Assembly (NCBI RefSeq): GCF_006569205.1
Contig: NZ_VIGD01000014.1
Coordinates: 1-64,000 of the forward strand
Source: Ureibacillus terrenus
GTDB lineage: Bacteria > Bacillota > Bacilli > Bacillales_A > Planococcaceae
Length of the DNA: 64,000 nucleotides
Direction of reading: 5' to 3'
Part shown: piece after piece, positions 44,572-54,620 of the stretch
Layout: each line of letters begins with the position of its first letter
Position numbering within the stretch: the stretch's first letter is position 1
The notes under the pieces: generated by a model
What the model saw: the letters and a program-made list of their open reading frames with translations, nothing else
Told to the model about the DNA's origin: nothing
Databases searched by the model: none
Program-made: the position numbers and the translations under genes

Positions 44572-47500
44572 ATGAAATGGCTAAAAAAAACATTGAATAA
44601 GTTATTTTTTCAGAATGATATGGAAGAAGAATATGATGAAATAGAGTACGAAGCAGATTGGGAAGAATATACATACGAACAAAAGCAGCCGCAACCAAAG
44701 TTTCGGTTTCCATTAATTCCTGACGAAGAAGTCCGGCCGACAAAAAACGAATCTCCCTACCAGCCGGCTGAAGCAATCAAACATGATAATGCAAAGCATG
44801 ATGTTCATCATGATAAGAATTCACTGGTGTATGACGTGGATGTTCCAAGAATACATGAACTTCTGGAAATGCGGATTCAAAACAAGAAAAAGGCCTCCCG
44901 TCCTGATTATAAATCCCCTCGCAGGAGAGAGCTCAACTTGCGGAAGGATGCTGACCGGGAACCTGTCCGGAAAAAAACAGAAAAGACGACGGAACATGAA
45001 CAAAATCAACTTCCTCTAAATCGAAAAAGATTCATTCCGACAAATGTTCCTTCTCCTGTATACGGTTTTCAAAAACCTCGGCCAATACACGATTTGCTGG
45101 CGAAAAAACAGCAAGAAAACAGGGAACGGGAGTTGGATGATCAAAAAGGTTTGCCTGACGCGTCCACCGAAATTGCATCAGGATTTGAAAACAGGCCACG
45201 CACCCTTGCAGTTGAAGAGATCGATAAACAATTGGAGAAAGTGAAGGAAGAAGTTGAACAAATTCTCCATCAAACGAAAGAAAGTTTATCGATTACTTTA
45301 GAAGAAAAAGGCAGCGATTCACGGTCCGTTTTGGTAGAAGATGCAGGGAATCCGGATGGAATGTCAGGGATTTTGGAAGAACAGGAAGTGCGCTCGGCTC
45401 TGCAGGATGAAGCCCCTATCATGCTTGAACCAGCAGCAAACAGCACCCCTTTTATAAACATACAAAAAGCAAAAGAATCGGCAGCGAATGCGGAAATAGG
45501 CGGCCAATCCGACGGCAGCCAGACGGATGTTGCTCCAATTGAAATGGAGGATTTCCCATTTTCCGGAGAGCAAGGCGAAAAAATGAGGACGGAAGAAATC
45601 GGGAAGGAACAAAAAGGCCCGATGAACGTTTGTGAAGCCGATGAGGCGGAACGGAGCGAAGAACGATTGCAGGCCGAGACCATCATTTTCGGAGAAGGGG
45701 CAAATTCTGAAATTTTATTGCAGGAAAGTGGAGAAGCGCCAACGAAAGAATATCAGCCGGAAGAAAAACAATTTCCGACTTCCGATGAGGGGCAATCCAA
45801 TACAACATTGTTTGACGGTCCTGTTTCTAACGATGATGAATGGCCATTGAAAAAACCGGAAATCGACGGACATCATCCTAATTCTTTGAAGAAGGAATCG
45901 GCAGAACGATTGAATGAGAAAGAGAGAAGAAAGGATGGTCCGCATTCAACGGACGAAACGAAAAACGAAATGAAAGAAAATGGGACAAAGAACAGGCCCA
46001 TTCCGTTCAACGTCATTATGCTGAAGTCGGATAAAGAAAAGTTGGCCAAAAAAGGGCAATCGCATCTTGACTTCGGAAAGCCTGAGCCTCAAGAGAAAAA
46101 GATTGAGTATAATCGAAAGAACTTCGAATCTATAACCGGGAAAAAAGAGTTCTTTGAAAATTCAACACAGGTTGAAAAAAAAGATAGCCGATACGAAAAG
46201 CCGCCTTTGAGTTTTTTGACCCCGCCGGAATCATCCGCGGAAGATCGGGAATGGATGGAAAGCCAGGCTCAAAAGCTTGTGGAGACATTATCCTATTTCC
46301 AAGTGACCGCCAAAGTGGAATCGATTATGCAGGGCCCTGCAGTCACCCAATTTGAAATTACTGTCGGTCAAGGAACAAAAGTAAGCAAAATACGAAATCT
46401 TGCAGATGATTTGAAACTCGCCTTGGCTGCGAAAGACATTCGGATTCAGGCGCCGATTCCGGGGAAAAACACAATCGGGATTGAAATACCTAACCGCATT
46501 TCCCGGGCTGTGCGTTTATCGGAAGTTGTAAACAGTGAACGATTTTTACAATCCGAATCGCCGATGGAAGCAGCCCTTGGATTGGATTTGACCGGTGAGC
46601 CGGTGACAATCGATTTGCGCAAAATGCCCCATGGATTGATTGCAGGAGCGACCGGTTCAGGAAAATCCGTATGCATCAATTCCATTTTAGTCAGCCTGCT
46701 GTTAAAGGCCGAACCAAGTGAATTGAAGTTGATGTTAATTGATCCGAAAGTGGTGGAGCTGGCTCCATATAATCATATTCCGCATCTCGTAAGTCCTGTC
46801 ATAACCGATGTGAAAGCGGCGACAGTGGCGCTGAAGTGGGCGGTGGATGAAATGGAGCGGAGATATCAGCTGTTTGCCCATGCAGGTGTAAGGGATTTGC
46901 CCCGGTATAATAAACTTGTAGAACAAGAGGGAAAAGGCTCCTTGAAACTTCCTTATATCCTGATTGTTATAGATGAATTGGCCGATTTAATGATGATGGC
47001 CCCTCAAGATGTGGAGGAATCCATTTGCCGGATTGCCCAAAAAGCGAGGGCTTGCGGCATACATTTGATTCTTGCCACACAGCGTCCTTCCGTTGATGTC
47101 ATTACAGGTTTGATTAAATCGAACATTCCGACACGCATAGCCTTCTCCGTTTCTTCCCAAATCGATTCCCGCACCATTTTGGATTGCCAAGGGGCGGAAC
47201 GGCTGCTGGGAAGAGGAGATATGCTTTACCTCGGAAATGGCATGTCGGATCCGATCCGTTTGCAAGGAACCTTTGTGACGGATGAAGAAATTGAAAAGAT
47301 TGTCGATCATGTAAAAAAACAGGGGGAACCCGATTATCTCTTTGAACAGGAAGAGCTGTTGAAAAAAGTGGAAATGATCGAGGAGCAGGATGAATTGTTC
47401 GAGGATGTCTGCCGCTTCGTGTATGAACAGGGAGCCGCATCGACTTCCCTTATCCAAAGAAAATATCACATTGGATACAACCGGGCGGCCCGGTTGATCG

Positions 47501-47598
47501 AAATGCTTGAAAGTTATGGATTTGTATCCGAGCAAAAAGGAAGCAAACCTAGGGAAGTGTATATTACGGAAAAGGATTTAATGGAGCTGTTCGATTGA
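44572..47598 (+). CDS. sftA: DNA translocase SftA (FtsK/SpoIIIE family, soluble)
   Basis: SftA moves chromosomal DNA away from the closing septum. It is a 1008-aa FtsK-type motor without the usual membrane domain. Residues 1-550 are low-complexity, highly charged and Glu-rich, probably disordered. The alpha/beta motor follows, with Walker A GATGSGKSVCIN near residue 693, Walker B YILIVIDELADLMMM near 800 and ATQRPSVDVITGLIK. The C-terminal gamma winged helix (from about 940) has SLIQRKYHIGYNRAARLIE for oriented DNA recognition. It is somewhat longer than the B. subtilis protein, owing to the linker. It lies upstream of murC, separated by a terminator. Confidence 0.95.
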   Translation: MKWLKKTLNKLFFQNDMEEEYDEIEYEADWEEYTYEQKQPQPKFRFPLIPDEEVRPTKNESPYQPAEAIKHDNAKHDVHHDKNSLVYDVDVPRIHELLEMRIQNKKKASRPDYKSPRRRELNLRKDADREPVRKKTEKTTEHEQNQLPLNRKRFIPTNVPSPVYGFQKPRPIHDLLAKKQQENRERELDDQKGLPDASTEIASGFENRPRTLAVEEIDKQLEKVKEEVEQILHQTKESLSITLEEKGSDSRSVLVEDAGNPDGMSGILEEQEVRSALQDEAPIMLEPAANSTPFINIQKAKESAANAEIGGQSDGSQTDVAPIEMEDFPFSGEQGEKMRTEEIGKEQKGPMNVCEADEAERSEERLQAETIIFGEGANSEILLQESGEAPTKEYQPEEKQFPTSDEGQSNTTLFDGPVSNDDEWPLKKPEIDGHHPNSLKKESAERLNEKERRKDGPHSTDETKNEMKENGTKNRPIPFNVIMLKSDKEKLAKKGQSHLDFGKPEPQEKKIEYNRKNFESITGKKEFFENSTQVEKKDSRYEKPPLSFLTPPESSAEDREWMESQAQKLVETLSYFQVTAKVESIMQGPAVTQFEITVGQGTKVSKIRNLADDLKLALAAKDIRIQAPIPGKNTIGIEIPNRISRAVRLSEVVNSERFLQSESPMEAALGLDLTGEPVTIDLRKMPHGLIAGATGSGKSVCINSILVSLLLKAEPSELKLMLIDPKVVELAPYNHIPHLVSPVITDVKAATVALKWAVDEMERRYQLFAHAGVRDLPRYNKLVEQEGKGSLKLPYILIVIDELADLMMMAPQDVEESICRIAQKARACGIHLILATQRPSVDVITGLIKSNIPTRIAFSVSSQIDSRTILDCQGAERLLGRGDMLYLGNGMSDPIRLQGTFVTDEEIEKIVDHVKKQGEPDYLFEQEELLKKVEMIEEQDELFEDVCRFVYEQGAASTSLIQRKYHIGYNRAARLIEMLESYGFVSEQKGSKPREVYITEKDLMELFD

Positions 47599-47618
47599 TG
47601 AACAAACATCCGGAACAG

Positions 47619-47646
47619 GAGGGGGGGAGCCCCTCTCATTTTTTTG
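47619..47646 (+). terminator. Terminator after sftA
   Basis: The stem GAGGGG / CCCCTC with a 5-nt loop is followed by TCATTTTTTT. Confidence 0.85.
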
Positions 47647-47674
47647 AAACGAATAAAAAAATACATGCTATAAT
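47644..47674 (+). promoter_or_regulatory. Candidate promoter of murC
   Basis: A consensus TATAAT (47669-47674) is preceded by TGC, giving an extended -10. TTGAAA (47644-47649) lies 19 nt upstream; the spacing is long but tolerable with an extended -10. Confidence 0.6.
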
Positions 47675-47763
47675 GGTATAGGTTTTTGATTTACTAAAAA
47701 TGTATAAACTAGTCATAAGCTTAATATTTATTCATTAGGCTCAATCCCTGGGAGGTTTTAAAC

Positions 47764-49071
47764 ATGACAATTTATCATTTTACAGGCATAAAAGGTTCGG
47801 GAATGAGTTCACTTGCCCAAATACTCTTCGATTCGGGCGAAAACGTCCAAGGTTCCGATGTGGAAACATACTACTTTACCGAACAGCCTTTAAGGGAAAG
47901 AAATATTAAAATATTAAAATTTGATCCGAATAATATCCAGCCCGGGATGACGGTTATTGCGGGAAATGCGTTTCCTGACAGCCATCCGGAAATTGTCCGG
48001 GCAAAAGAATTAGGCGTGGAAGTCATTCGTTATCATAAATTTTTAGGGGAATACATTAAAAAATTTACATCCATAGCAGTTACCGGAGCCCATGGAAAAA
48101 CATCGACAACGGGCTTAATGAGCCATGTCATCGGGGGATATAAACCGACATCATATTTGATTGGCGATGGAACCGGTTATGGGAAAAAGGACGCAACTTA
48201 TTTTGTGATGGAAGCCTGCGAATATCGGAGACATTTTCTCGCATATCATCCGGATTATGCCATCATGACCAATATCGACTTTGATCATCCGGATTATTTT
48301 TCAGATATCGAAGACGTATTTTCCGCCTTCCAGCAATTAGCGCTGCAAGTGAAGAAGGCGATCATCGCTTGCGGGGATGACGAATATTTACAAAAGATTC
48401 ATGCGAACGTGCCGATCATTTATTATGGAATGGGAGAACGCAACGACTTTGTAGCGAAAAACATCGAAAAATCAACAATTGGTTCAAGTTTTGATGTATA
48501 TATCCGAAACGAATATTACGACCGGTTTTTCATTCCAATGTTTGGAGACCATGCCATTTTGAACTCGCTGGCGGTCATTGCGCTATGCCATTATGAAGGA
48601 ATTCCTGCCGATATCATCAAAGAACGGATAAAAACGTTTAATGGTGTAAAACGGCGTTTTACTGAGACGAAAATTGGCAATAATGTTCTTGTTGATGATT
48701 ATGCGCATCATCCTACTGAAATTATCGCAACAATCCAGTCGGCAAGACAAAAATATCCGGGACGGGAGGTTGTAGCCATCTTTCAACCCCATACATTTAG
48801 CCGGACAGAAGCGTTTTTAGAGCAGTTTGCCGACAGCTTAAAACAGGCGGACTCCGTTTATTTATGCGAAATCTTCAGCTCTGCCCGAGAAAAGAACGGA
48901 AATCTGACGATTGAAGATTTGGCTAAACTTATAGATGGAAGCGAAGTGATCCGGACAGAGACGATTGATCGATTGAAACAACATCAAAATGCCGTTTTTC
49001 TCTTTATGGGAGCGGGAGATGTGAATAAATTCCAAAAAGCATTCGAAACCCTTCTCAAAAAGGGTGCATAG
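47764..49071 (+). CDS. murC: UDP-N-acetylmuramate--L-alanine ligase
   Basis: MurC adds L-alanine to UDP-MurNAc, the first peptide step of peptidoglycan synthesis, in the cytosol. The 435-aa protein begins with the Rossmann-like [17 protein letters not shown], then the ATP-binding loop [12 protein letters not shown] near residues 106-117, [11 protein letters not shown], and [10 protein letters not shown] in the C-terminal domain. Length is normal. GGGAGG precedes the ATG by 8 nt. Its place after sftA matches B. subtilis. Confidence 0.97.
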   Translation: MTIYHFTGIKGSGMSSLAQILFDSGENVQGSDVETYYFTEQPLRERNIKILKFDPNNIQPGMTVIAGNAFPDSHPEIVRAKELGVEVIRYHKFLGEYIKKFTSIAVTGAHGKTSTTGLMSHVIGGYKPTSYLIGDGTGYGKKDATYFVMEACEYRRHFLAYHPDYAIMTNIDFDHPDYFSDIEDVFSAFQQLALQVKKAIIACGDDEYLQKIHANVPIIYYGMGERNDFVAKNIEKSTIGSSFDVYIRNEYYDRFFIPMFGDHAILNSLAVIALCHYEGIPADIIKERIKTFNGVKRRFTETKIGNNVLVDDYAHHPTEIIATIQSARQKYPGREVVAIFQPHTFSRTEAFLEQFADSLKQADSVYLCEIFSSAREKNGNLTIEDLAKLIDGSEVIRTETIDRLKQHQNAVFLFMGAGDVNKFQKAFETLLKKGA

Positions 49072-49109
49072 TTTTGGAAGAAATGTGACGAAATTATTTC
49101 AATATATAT

Positions 49110-49141
49110 AAAAAAGGGGCGATTTCAAGCTCCTTTTTTTA
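49110..49141 (+). terminator. Terminator after murC
   Basis: The stem AAAAAAGGGGC / GCTCCTTTTTT (one wobble) with loop GATTTCAA ends in T7. Confidence 0.88.
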
Positions 49142-49147
49142 ACAAAA

Positions 49148-49174
49148 GAAGGAATTCCGAAAAATTTGTCGAAA
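49148..49174 (+). promoter_or_regulatory. SigH-like promoter of ytxG
   Basis: GAAGGAATT (49148-49156) fits the SigH -35 consensus RnAGGAwww fully. After 11 nt comes GTCGAAA (49168-49174), fitting the -10 consensus RnnGAAT in all but the last base. The B. subtilis ytxGHJ (csb40) operon is known to be transcribed by SigH and SigB, which supports the reading. Confidence 0.6.
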
Positions 49175-49208
49175 TGAATATACAACTTAATTCTAGGAGG
49201 TCTTCAGC

Positions 49209-49682
49209 ATGGAAGTGATTTTATATATCTCGGCACTTGTTGCAGCGCTGGCTTTCCTCGTGCTTTGTATAAGTATAGGAGCTACGTTGTTCTCATTAAA
49301 AGGGATTTTAAAAAGCATGGCCGGCACGATTGCCGGAATAGAAAAACAAATGGAAGGCATTACCCGTGAAACGACTTATCTGCTGGAAAAGACAAATACT
49401 TTAGCCGCAGATATCATCGATAAATCCGAAAAATTAAACACGGTAGTGGATGCAATCAAAAATATGGGGACATCTGTCAATAATTTAAACAATTCTCTTA
49501 ATAAGATAACGGATTCCATCTCGAAAGAAGTAAGCAAAAATGAAGAAAAGATTGCCCAGGTTGTACAATGGAGCAATGTGGTCATGGATATTGCCGAAAG
49601 ATGGAAACAACGAAAAGCCCATCAGGAAGCGGCAGAAGCGGATCATAAGGGAGTTGCGGTTTACAAGCGCGAGAAAAAATGA
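49209..49682 (+). CDS. ytxG: DUF948 family membrane protein YtxG
   Basis: The 157-aa protein has one N-terminal transmembrane helix (ILYISALVAALAFLVLCISI), then a long coiled-coil-like region rich in Lys, Asn and Glu (about residues 30-125). This is the DUF948 layout, and it matches YtxG, a general-stress protein in B. subtilis. The topology resembles the methyl-accepting or apolipoprotein-like stress proteins; function is unknown. TAGGAGG precedes the ATG. ytxH follows with 14 nt between stop and start. Confidence 0.92.
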   Translation: MEVILYISALVAALAFLVLCISIGATLFSLKGILKSMAGTIAGIEKQMEGITRETTYLLEKTNTLAADIIDKSEKLNTVVDAIKNMGTSVNNLNNSLNKITDSISKEVSKNEEKIAQVVQWSNVVMDIAERWKQRKAHQEAAEADHKGVAVYKREKK

Positions 49683-49696
49683 AGGGGGAAATGACG

Positions 49697-50137
49697 ATGT
49701 CAGGAGAAAAACCAAATTTCAATGAAGTGAAAGATCAACAGTTGCCGCAGGAAACTGCGAATCAGGCGGCAAACGGGGAGGAAACGATCAATATGAAAGA
49801 TTTTGTGATTGGAGCATTAGTTGGAGGTATTGTCGGCGCTGCAGTCGGACTATTGTTTGCGCCTAAAACAGGGAAAGATTTGCGCAGCGATGTAGTTCAA
49901 CAGGCAAGCAATATTCGGCAAAAAGGAATTGTTCTTACATCCACCGCGAAAGAAAAAACCGCGCAGCTATCAAGCCAAATTAAAGAGCAATCATCCCATT
50001 TGGTCGAAAAAGTAAAGTCGAAAAAGGAAAAATCTCCAAAAGTCATGGATGACGGCACGGCTTCTTATGAAGAAAATCTCGTTGATGCATACGAAGGAGA
50101 AGAGATTTCAGAGGCAGCCCGTCCATCCTCAATCTAA
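49697..50137 (+). CDS. ytxH: YtxH family general-stress protein
   Basis: The 146-aa protein carries the YtxH-type glycine-rich hydrophobic segment FVIGALVGGIVGAAVGLLFA, followed by PKTGKDLRSDV and an amphipathic helical region, then a charged tail. I choose ATG 49697, 8 nt from GGGGG; ATG 49691 and one at 49679 are too close or lack a site. ytxJ, the third gene in B. subtilis, is absent. An imperfect hairpin near 50152-50196 may end the operon. Confidence 0.9.
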   Translation: MSGEKPNFNEVKDQQLPQETANQAANGEETINMKDFVIGALVGGIVGAAVGLLFAPKTGKDLRSDVVQQASNIRQKGIVLTSTAKEKTAQLSSQIKEQSSHLVEKVKSKKEKSPKVMDDGTASYEENLVDAYEGEEISEAARPSSI

Positions 50138-50360
50138 CATAGATGATCAAGAAGGGCATTTGCGAAAACAGATGGTTTTCCAATATGCTCTTTTTTGATT
50201 TTATTGCCCGTTTTCCGGACGCCCGCTTTCCCTTGTTCCATAATTCATTGCAGGCCTGCCAAATATAGAGGACCATATCACATCATTTGATTCATTTCCA
50301 TCAAGGAAGCCTAGAAATCTATTATCGCTTTAGCGAGTTGAAGCACTAAATTAAAAAGAC
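50138..50360. other. Gene-free spacer with an imperfect hairpin after ytxH
   Basis: The only structure I see is a hairpin centred on GAAAAC-AGATG-GTTTTC at about 50165-50181, extendable with mismatches to AGGGCATTTG and CAATATGCTC, then TTTTTTG. It probably terminates ytxGH. From about 50200 to 50360 I see no reading frame with a ribosome binding site and no clear repeat. Confidence 0.5.
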
Positions 50361-50389
50361 GTGACATTCTGAATTTTCTTGATTATAAT
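50361..50389 (+). promoter_or_regulatory. Promoter of aroA
   Basis: GTGACA (50361-50366) and consensus TATAAT (50384-50389) are 17 nt apart, about 80 nt before the gene. Confidence 0.75.
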
Positions 50390-50469
50390 ATGTATATTAT
50401 CTTAAAATGTAATAACATACATTCAGTCTTCTGAAAGTGTTGTATTTCAGTAGGGAGGAGAAATTGGGA

Positions 50470-51555
50470 ATGAGTGAAAAACGGTTAGAAGAACTTCGCC
50501 AACAAATCGATGAACTAAACCTGGAAATTCTTCGATTGATCAACGAACGTGCGGAAATCGTAAACGAGATCGGAAAAATTAAAGAAAAACAAGGGGTAAA
50601 CCGATACGACCCATTGCGCGAACGCCACATGTTGGATTTGTTGAAAAAGCATAATAAAGGTCCGTTAAATCAAATGACGGTTGATTATATCTTCAAAACG
50701 ATTTTCAAAACGGCTTTAAAACAATTAGAAGCGGATACGAAAAAAGAATTGCTTGTTTCCCGCAAGAAAAAACCTGAAGATACAATCATCGAAATTAACG
50801 GGAAAAAAATCGGCGCCGGAGAACCGACTTTTATTTTCGGCCCATGTTCCGTAGAATCTTACGAACAAACAGCGCAAGTAGCCGCTTCCATCAAAGCGAA
50901 AGGATTAAAATTCATCCGCGGAGGTGCATACAAACCACGTACATCTCCATATGATTTCCAAGGTTTAGGTTTGGAAGGGCTGAAAATTTTAAAACGTGTT
51001 TCAGAAGAATACGGTTTGGCGGTAGTTACGGAAATTGTGACACCTGGGCATATCGAAGAAGCGTTGGATTATGTTGATGTCATTCAAATCGGTGCACGCA
51101 ATATGCAAAACTTCGAATTGTTGAAAGCGGTAGGGGAAACCGATAAACCGGTATTACTAAAACGCGGTTTGGCCGCAACAATTGATGAATTCATCCTTGC
51201 AGCGGAATACATCATGTCCAGAGGAAACGAAAATATCATGCTTTGCGAACGCGGAATCCGCACATACGAAAGAGCAACACGCAACACGTTGGACATTTCG
51301 GCGGTGCCAATTTTGAAACAGGAAACACACTTGCCTGTGTTTGTTGACGTAACACATTCAACAGGCCGACGCGATTTATTATTGCCATGCGCAAAAGCGG
51401 CTATCGCGATTGGCGCAGATGGCGTGATGGCAGAAGTCCATCCGGATCCATCCGTAGCATTATCCGATTCCCAACAGCAAATGGATTTACAGCAATTTGA
51501 TGAATTTTATGAAGAATTGTTAAAATTTATGAAACAATATGAGTATAAAGCTTAA
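50470..51555 (+). CDS. aroA: Chorismate mutase/DAHP synthase fusion (AroA(G))
   Basis: The 361-aa enzyme joins an N-terminal chorismate mutase (AroQ type, residues 1-90, [20 protein letters not shown]) to a C-terminal DAHP synthase, as in B. subtilis AroA. The synthase part shows [43 protein letters not shown] and [15 protein letters not shown]. It condenses PEP with erythrose 4-phosphate to start the shikimate pathway; the mutase domain senses chorismate or prephenate. ATG 50470 aligns with family starts; an in-frame TTG at 50464 is closer to GGAGG. (aroA here is not EPSP synthase.). Confidence 0.95.
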   Translation: MSEKRLEELRQQIDELNLEILRLINERAEIVNEIGKIKEKQGVNRYDPLRERHMLDLLKKHNKGPLNQMTVDYIFKTIFKTALKQLEADTKKELLVSRKKKPEDTIIEINGKKIGAGEPTFIFGPCSVESYEQTAQVAASIKAKGLKFIRGGAYKPRTSPYDFQGLGLEGLKILKRVSEEYGLAVVTEIVTPGHIEEALDYVDVIQIGARNMQNFELLKAVGETDKPVLLKRGLAATIDEFILAAEYIMSRGNENIMLCERGIRTYERATRNTLDISAVPILKQETHLPVFVDVTHSTGRRDLLLPCAKAAIAIGADGVMAEVHPDPSVALSDSQQQMDLQQFDEFYEELLKFMKQYEYKA

Positions 51556-51561
51556 TGCCGA

Positions 51562-51597
51562 AACTATCCAATCTTTATGATTGGATAGTTTTTTTGT
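51562..51597 (+). terminator. Terminator after aroA
   Basis: A perfect 12-bp stem (AACTATCCAATC / GATTGGATAGTT) with loop TTTAT is followed by T6. Confidence 0.95.
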
Positions 51598-51729
51598 AAA
51601 AAATAATAGTGATAAAATCCTATATTTATAAATATATTGTTATAATTTTTTGAACTGTTCCTATGTATTGAAAAAAATGAGCAATGTATCGTATCATGAA
51701 GAAAATAACAATTAAAGGGAGGGAGACCT

Positions 51730-52749
51730 GTGACGGTTACAATTTATGATGTTGCCCGAGAAGCGAATGTTTCGATGGCAACCGTTTCCCGGGTAGTGAA
51801 CGGGAGCCAAAATGTGAAGCCTTCCACCCGCAAAAAAGTGCTTGAAGTCATAGATCGCCTCGGTTATCGCCCAAATGCGGTGGCAAGAGGGCTGGCGAGC
51901 AAAAAAACGACAACGGTGGGAGTTATCATCCCTGATATCTCAAGCAATGTTTATGCGGAAGCGGCCCGTGGAATAGAAGATATCGCGACGATGTATCGAT
52001 ATAATATTATTTTGGCCAATTCCGACCAAAACGAGGAGAAAGAGTTGTCTCTGCTTGATACAATGTTGGGAAAACAGGTGGACGGAATTGTCATGATGAG
52101 TGATGTTGTCACACCAAAATTGCTCCAGACAATGGAAAATTCTCCTGTGCCCATCGTTCTTGCGGGATCTGTCGCCGAATCCGAAAAGCTGCCTTCTGTG
52201 AATATCGATTATTTCCAAGCGACTTATGAAGCGGTAAAAATGCTGATTCAGAATGGACACAAACGCATTGCATTTGCCAGCGGTCCGTTGACTTATACAA
52301 TCAATTCAAAATATAAGCTGGAAGCTTATAAAAAAGCGCTTGAAGATGCCGGATTGGAAGTGGACGAATCATTAATCGTGGCAGAAGACGATTCGTATGA
52401 TGGAGGCATGGAGGCATGGAAAGAATTAAATGAAATCGAAAATCCTCCGACAGCCTATTTTGCCGGCAGCGACGAATTGGCCATCGGAATCATTCACGCA
52501 GCTCAGGATCATGGAATTAAAGTTCCGGAAGATATTGAAGTGATCAGTTTTGAGAATACGAAATTGGCGCGCATGGTAAGACCTCAATTGACGAGTGTCG
52601 TGTTGCCGCTGTATGAAATTGGTGCAGTATCCATGAGATTGTTGACGAAATTTTTAAATAACGAAAAAGTGGAGAACCACAATGTGATTTTGCCTTACCG
52701 GATTGAAAAACGCGATTCTGCTAAAGTAAAGCGAAGCACGGATAATTAA
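51730..52749 (+). CDS. ccpA: Catabolite control protein A
   Basis: CcpA is the LacI-family regulator that, with HPr-Ser-P, controls carbon catabolite repression at cre sites. The 339-aa protein starts [20 protein letters not shown] (helix-turn-helix), then the hinge helix [19 protein letters not shown] and a periplasmic-binding-like domain with [20 protein letters not shown]. The start is GTG 51730 behind AAGGGAGGG. TTGAAA (51668) and TATCAT (51692) with an 18-nt spacer form a likely promoter. It lies next to acuCBA, as in B. subtilis. Confidence 0.97.
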   Translation: MTVTIYDVAREANVSMATVSRVVNGSQNVKPSTRKKVLEVIDRLGYRPNAVARGLASKKTTTVGVIIPDISSNVYAEAARGIEDIATMYRYNIILANSDQNEEKELSLLDTMLGKQVDGIVMMSDVVTPKLLQTMENSPVPIVLAGSVAESEKLPSVNIDYFQATYEAVKMLIQNGHKRIAFASGPLTYTINSKYKLEAYKKALEDAGLEVDESLIVAEDDSYDGGMEAWKELNEIENPPTAYFAGSDELAIGIIHAAQDHGIKVPEDIEVISFENTKLARMVRPQLTSVVLPLYEIGAVSMRLLTKFLNNEKVENHNVILPYRIEKRDSAKVKRSTDN

Positions 52750-52790
52750 AAAGTGTAGACAAAGTCTTCCAGGATTTTGTCTACACTTTT
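52749..52790. terminator. Bidirectional terminator, ccpA/acuC
   Basis: A perfect 15-bp stem (AAAAGTGTAGACAAA / TTTGTCTACACTTTT) encloses a 12-nt loop and serves both convergent genes. Confidence 0.92.
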
Positions 52791-52793
52791 CCT

Positions 52794-53960
52794 TTAAAAA
52801 TGTCTGTTTTTTTCTGTCCGAATAATACTTAATGCTTTTGTAAGCATTTGGGAATTTTTTTCTTCGATTTCCGCTTTTCGCGGGATTGGTTCGAACAATG
52901 GATTAGGATCTTCCCATGTCGGAATCAGCGGCACAGGAGCTTCTTGTTGCCATTTATTGAGCCATTCTTCAGGCAGTTTGCCCGTAGGAACCGGCTGATC
53001 GGTCATTTCCAGCCAAATCATGGACCATGCTCTAGGTACGACGCGCCAAATGTCATAACCTCCGCCGCCCACGGCAATCCATCGTCCTTCGCAATATTCA
53101 TGCGCCAATTGATGGGCAAGTTTAGGGATTTCCCGATAGATTTTTATGGAAGCATTCAAATGGGTTAAAGGATCAAAATAATGGGCATCTGCGCCATTTT
53201 GGGTAAAAAGTACATCGGGTTTAAAATATTCAATGACTTCCCTTAACGCCTGTTCATACACCATTAAAAAACTGTCATCTTCTGTAAAGGCTTCAAGCGG
53301 AAAATTGAAGGACGTTCCGTAGCCTTGTCCATTTCCTCTTTCACTGATGTTTCCTGTTCCGGGGAACAAATATCTGCCGGTTTCATGGATGGACAGCGTA
53401 CAAACGCTCGGATCATCATAAAATGTCCATTGTACTCCGTCGCCATGATGGGCATCCGTATCTACATATAGAACGCGGGCATGATATTTTTCTTGTATGT
53501 AACGGATTGCAATCGAGCTGTCGTTGTAAATGCAAAATCCGCTGGCTCTTCCCCGGAATCCGTGATGTAAGCCGCCTCCAAGATTTAAAGCATGCCGGCT
53601 TTTGCCCTCCATGACATAATCTACCGCCTGGAGTGTACTACCGACAAGCAGGCTGCTTGCTTCATGCATATTAGGGAAAATGGGAGTATCTTCCGTTCCC
53701 AGCCCATATGGTTCCGCTTGTTCAGGGGTGACGAGGCCGTGCCCTGCTTTCTTTACCATTTCGATATATTTAGGATCATGGACCAATTCGATTTCTTCTT
53801 CCGTAGCTACTCTCGCCGGAATAATATCGTCATCCGATAGAGCATCAATGCTTTTGAGTAAATCCATTGTCAAAAGCAGCCGTTTATGGTTGAATGGATG
53901 GCTTTCGGAAAATTTATAGCTTAATTGGTCTGGCGAGAATACAAATACTGCATTTTTCAT
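52794..53960 (-). CDS. acuC: Acetoin utilization protein AcuC (class I deacetylase)
   Basis: AcuC is a histone-deacetylase-fold Zn enzyme that removes the acetyl group placed on acetyl-CoA synthetase by AcuA. The 388-aa protein shows HHGFRGRASGFCIYND, the metal-binding VLYVDTDAHHGDG, FPGTGN and DVLFTQNGADAHYFDPL. Length matches. It overlaps acuB by 4 nt (ATGA), so acuA, acuB and acuC form one unit read towards ccpA. Confidence 0.96.
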   Translation of the reverse strand: MKNAVFVFSPDQLSYKFSESHPFNHKRLLLTMDLLKSIDALSDDDIIPARVATEEEIELVHDPKYIEMVKKAGHGLVTPEQAEPYGLGTEDTPIFPNMHEASSLLVGSTLQAVDYVMEGKSRHALNLGGGLHHGFRGRASGFCIYNDSSIAIRYIQEKYHARVLYVDTDAHHGDGVQWTFYDDPSVCTLSIHETGRYLFPGTGNISERGNGQGYGTSFNFPLEAFTEDDSFLMVYEQALREVIEYFKPDVLFTQNGADAHYFDPLTHLNASIKIYREIPKLAHQLAHEYCEGRWIAVGGGGYDIWRVVPRAWSMIWLEMTDQPVPTGKLPEEWLNKWQQEAPVPLIPTWEDPNPLFEPIPRKAEIEEKNSQMLTKALSIIRTEKNRHF

Positions 53961-54604
53961 ACATTCACCCCTGGCACATTAGGCCACAAAACTTCATAAC
54001 CATGATCCCGCAAATCTTTGATGATTGGCAATGGATTCATCATACGGACACGTATGGAAATGATGCGGCTGTTTTCGTGTTCGGCATCGGGAAACACTAA
54101 AATGCTTAGTACATTTGCATAATGTTTTTTAAATAATATTAACACATCAGCCAATGTCCCTACTTTATCTTTCAGCCGAATATCAATTTTTGAAGAAGGC
54201 TGATGCGCGCCTGTTAATTCGATATAAGCATTGAGCAAATCCGACGTTGTGACGATGCCGACGAGTTTTCCGCCGGAAACGATTGGCAGACAGCTGATTT
54301 TTGATTCGTAAAAAGTCATTGCGACATCCTCTACAAAATCAAGCGGATGGCCCAAAATAATATCTTTCACCATGAATTTTTCTATCGGTGTTTCGTAAAT
54401 GGAGCATGCATCTTCTTCTTTCACGCAGGAGGGCAACGCGTTTTTCACGTCATGGGATGTAATCAGGCCCACAATATTTCCTTCTTCATCAACGATGGGA
54501 ATGTGCCTAATATTTTTGTCCCTCATCATATTTAAGGCGTCATTCAATGTGTTTTCAGGTGTCAGGGTATATACTTCCGTTTTCATGATTTGTTCGACAA
54601 TCAT
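53957..54604 (-). CDS. acuB: Acetoin utilization protein AcuB (CBS-ACT)
   Basis: The 215-aa protein has two CBS domains (IMKTEVYTLTPENTLNDAL and about residues 75-130, with VKDIILGHPLDFVED) followed by an ACT-like region (about 140-205). CBS pairs usually bind adenine nucleotides, so AcuB may sense energy state; its exact role in the acu system is not established. GGGGG precedes the ATG at 54604. The gene lies 16 nt after acuA and overlaps acuC. Confidence 0.94.
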   Translation of the reverse strand: MIVEQIMKTEVYTLTPENTLNDALNMMRDKNIRHIPIVDEEGNIVGLITSHDVKNALPSCVKEEDACSIYETPIEKFMVKDIILGHPLDFVEDVAMTFYESKISCLPIVSGGKLVGIVTTSDLLNAYIELTGAHQPSSKIDIRLKDKVGTLADVLILFKKHYANVLSILVFPDAEHENSRIISIRVRMMNPLPIIKDLRDHGYEVLWPNVPGVNV

Positions 54605-54620
54605 TCAAATCCCCCTTTGT

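Noticed and set aside
46446-47535. Long minus-strand open frames opposite sftA, and similar frames opposite other genes
   Set aside because: They are antisense shadows of well-supported coding genes, without ribosome binding sites or recognisable domains.
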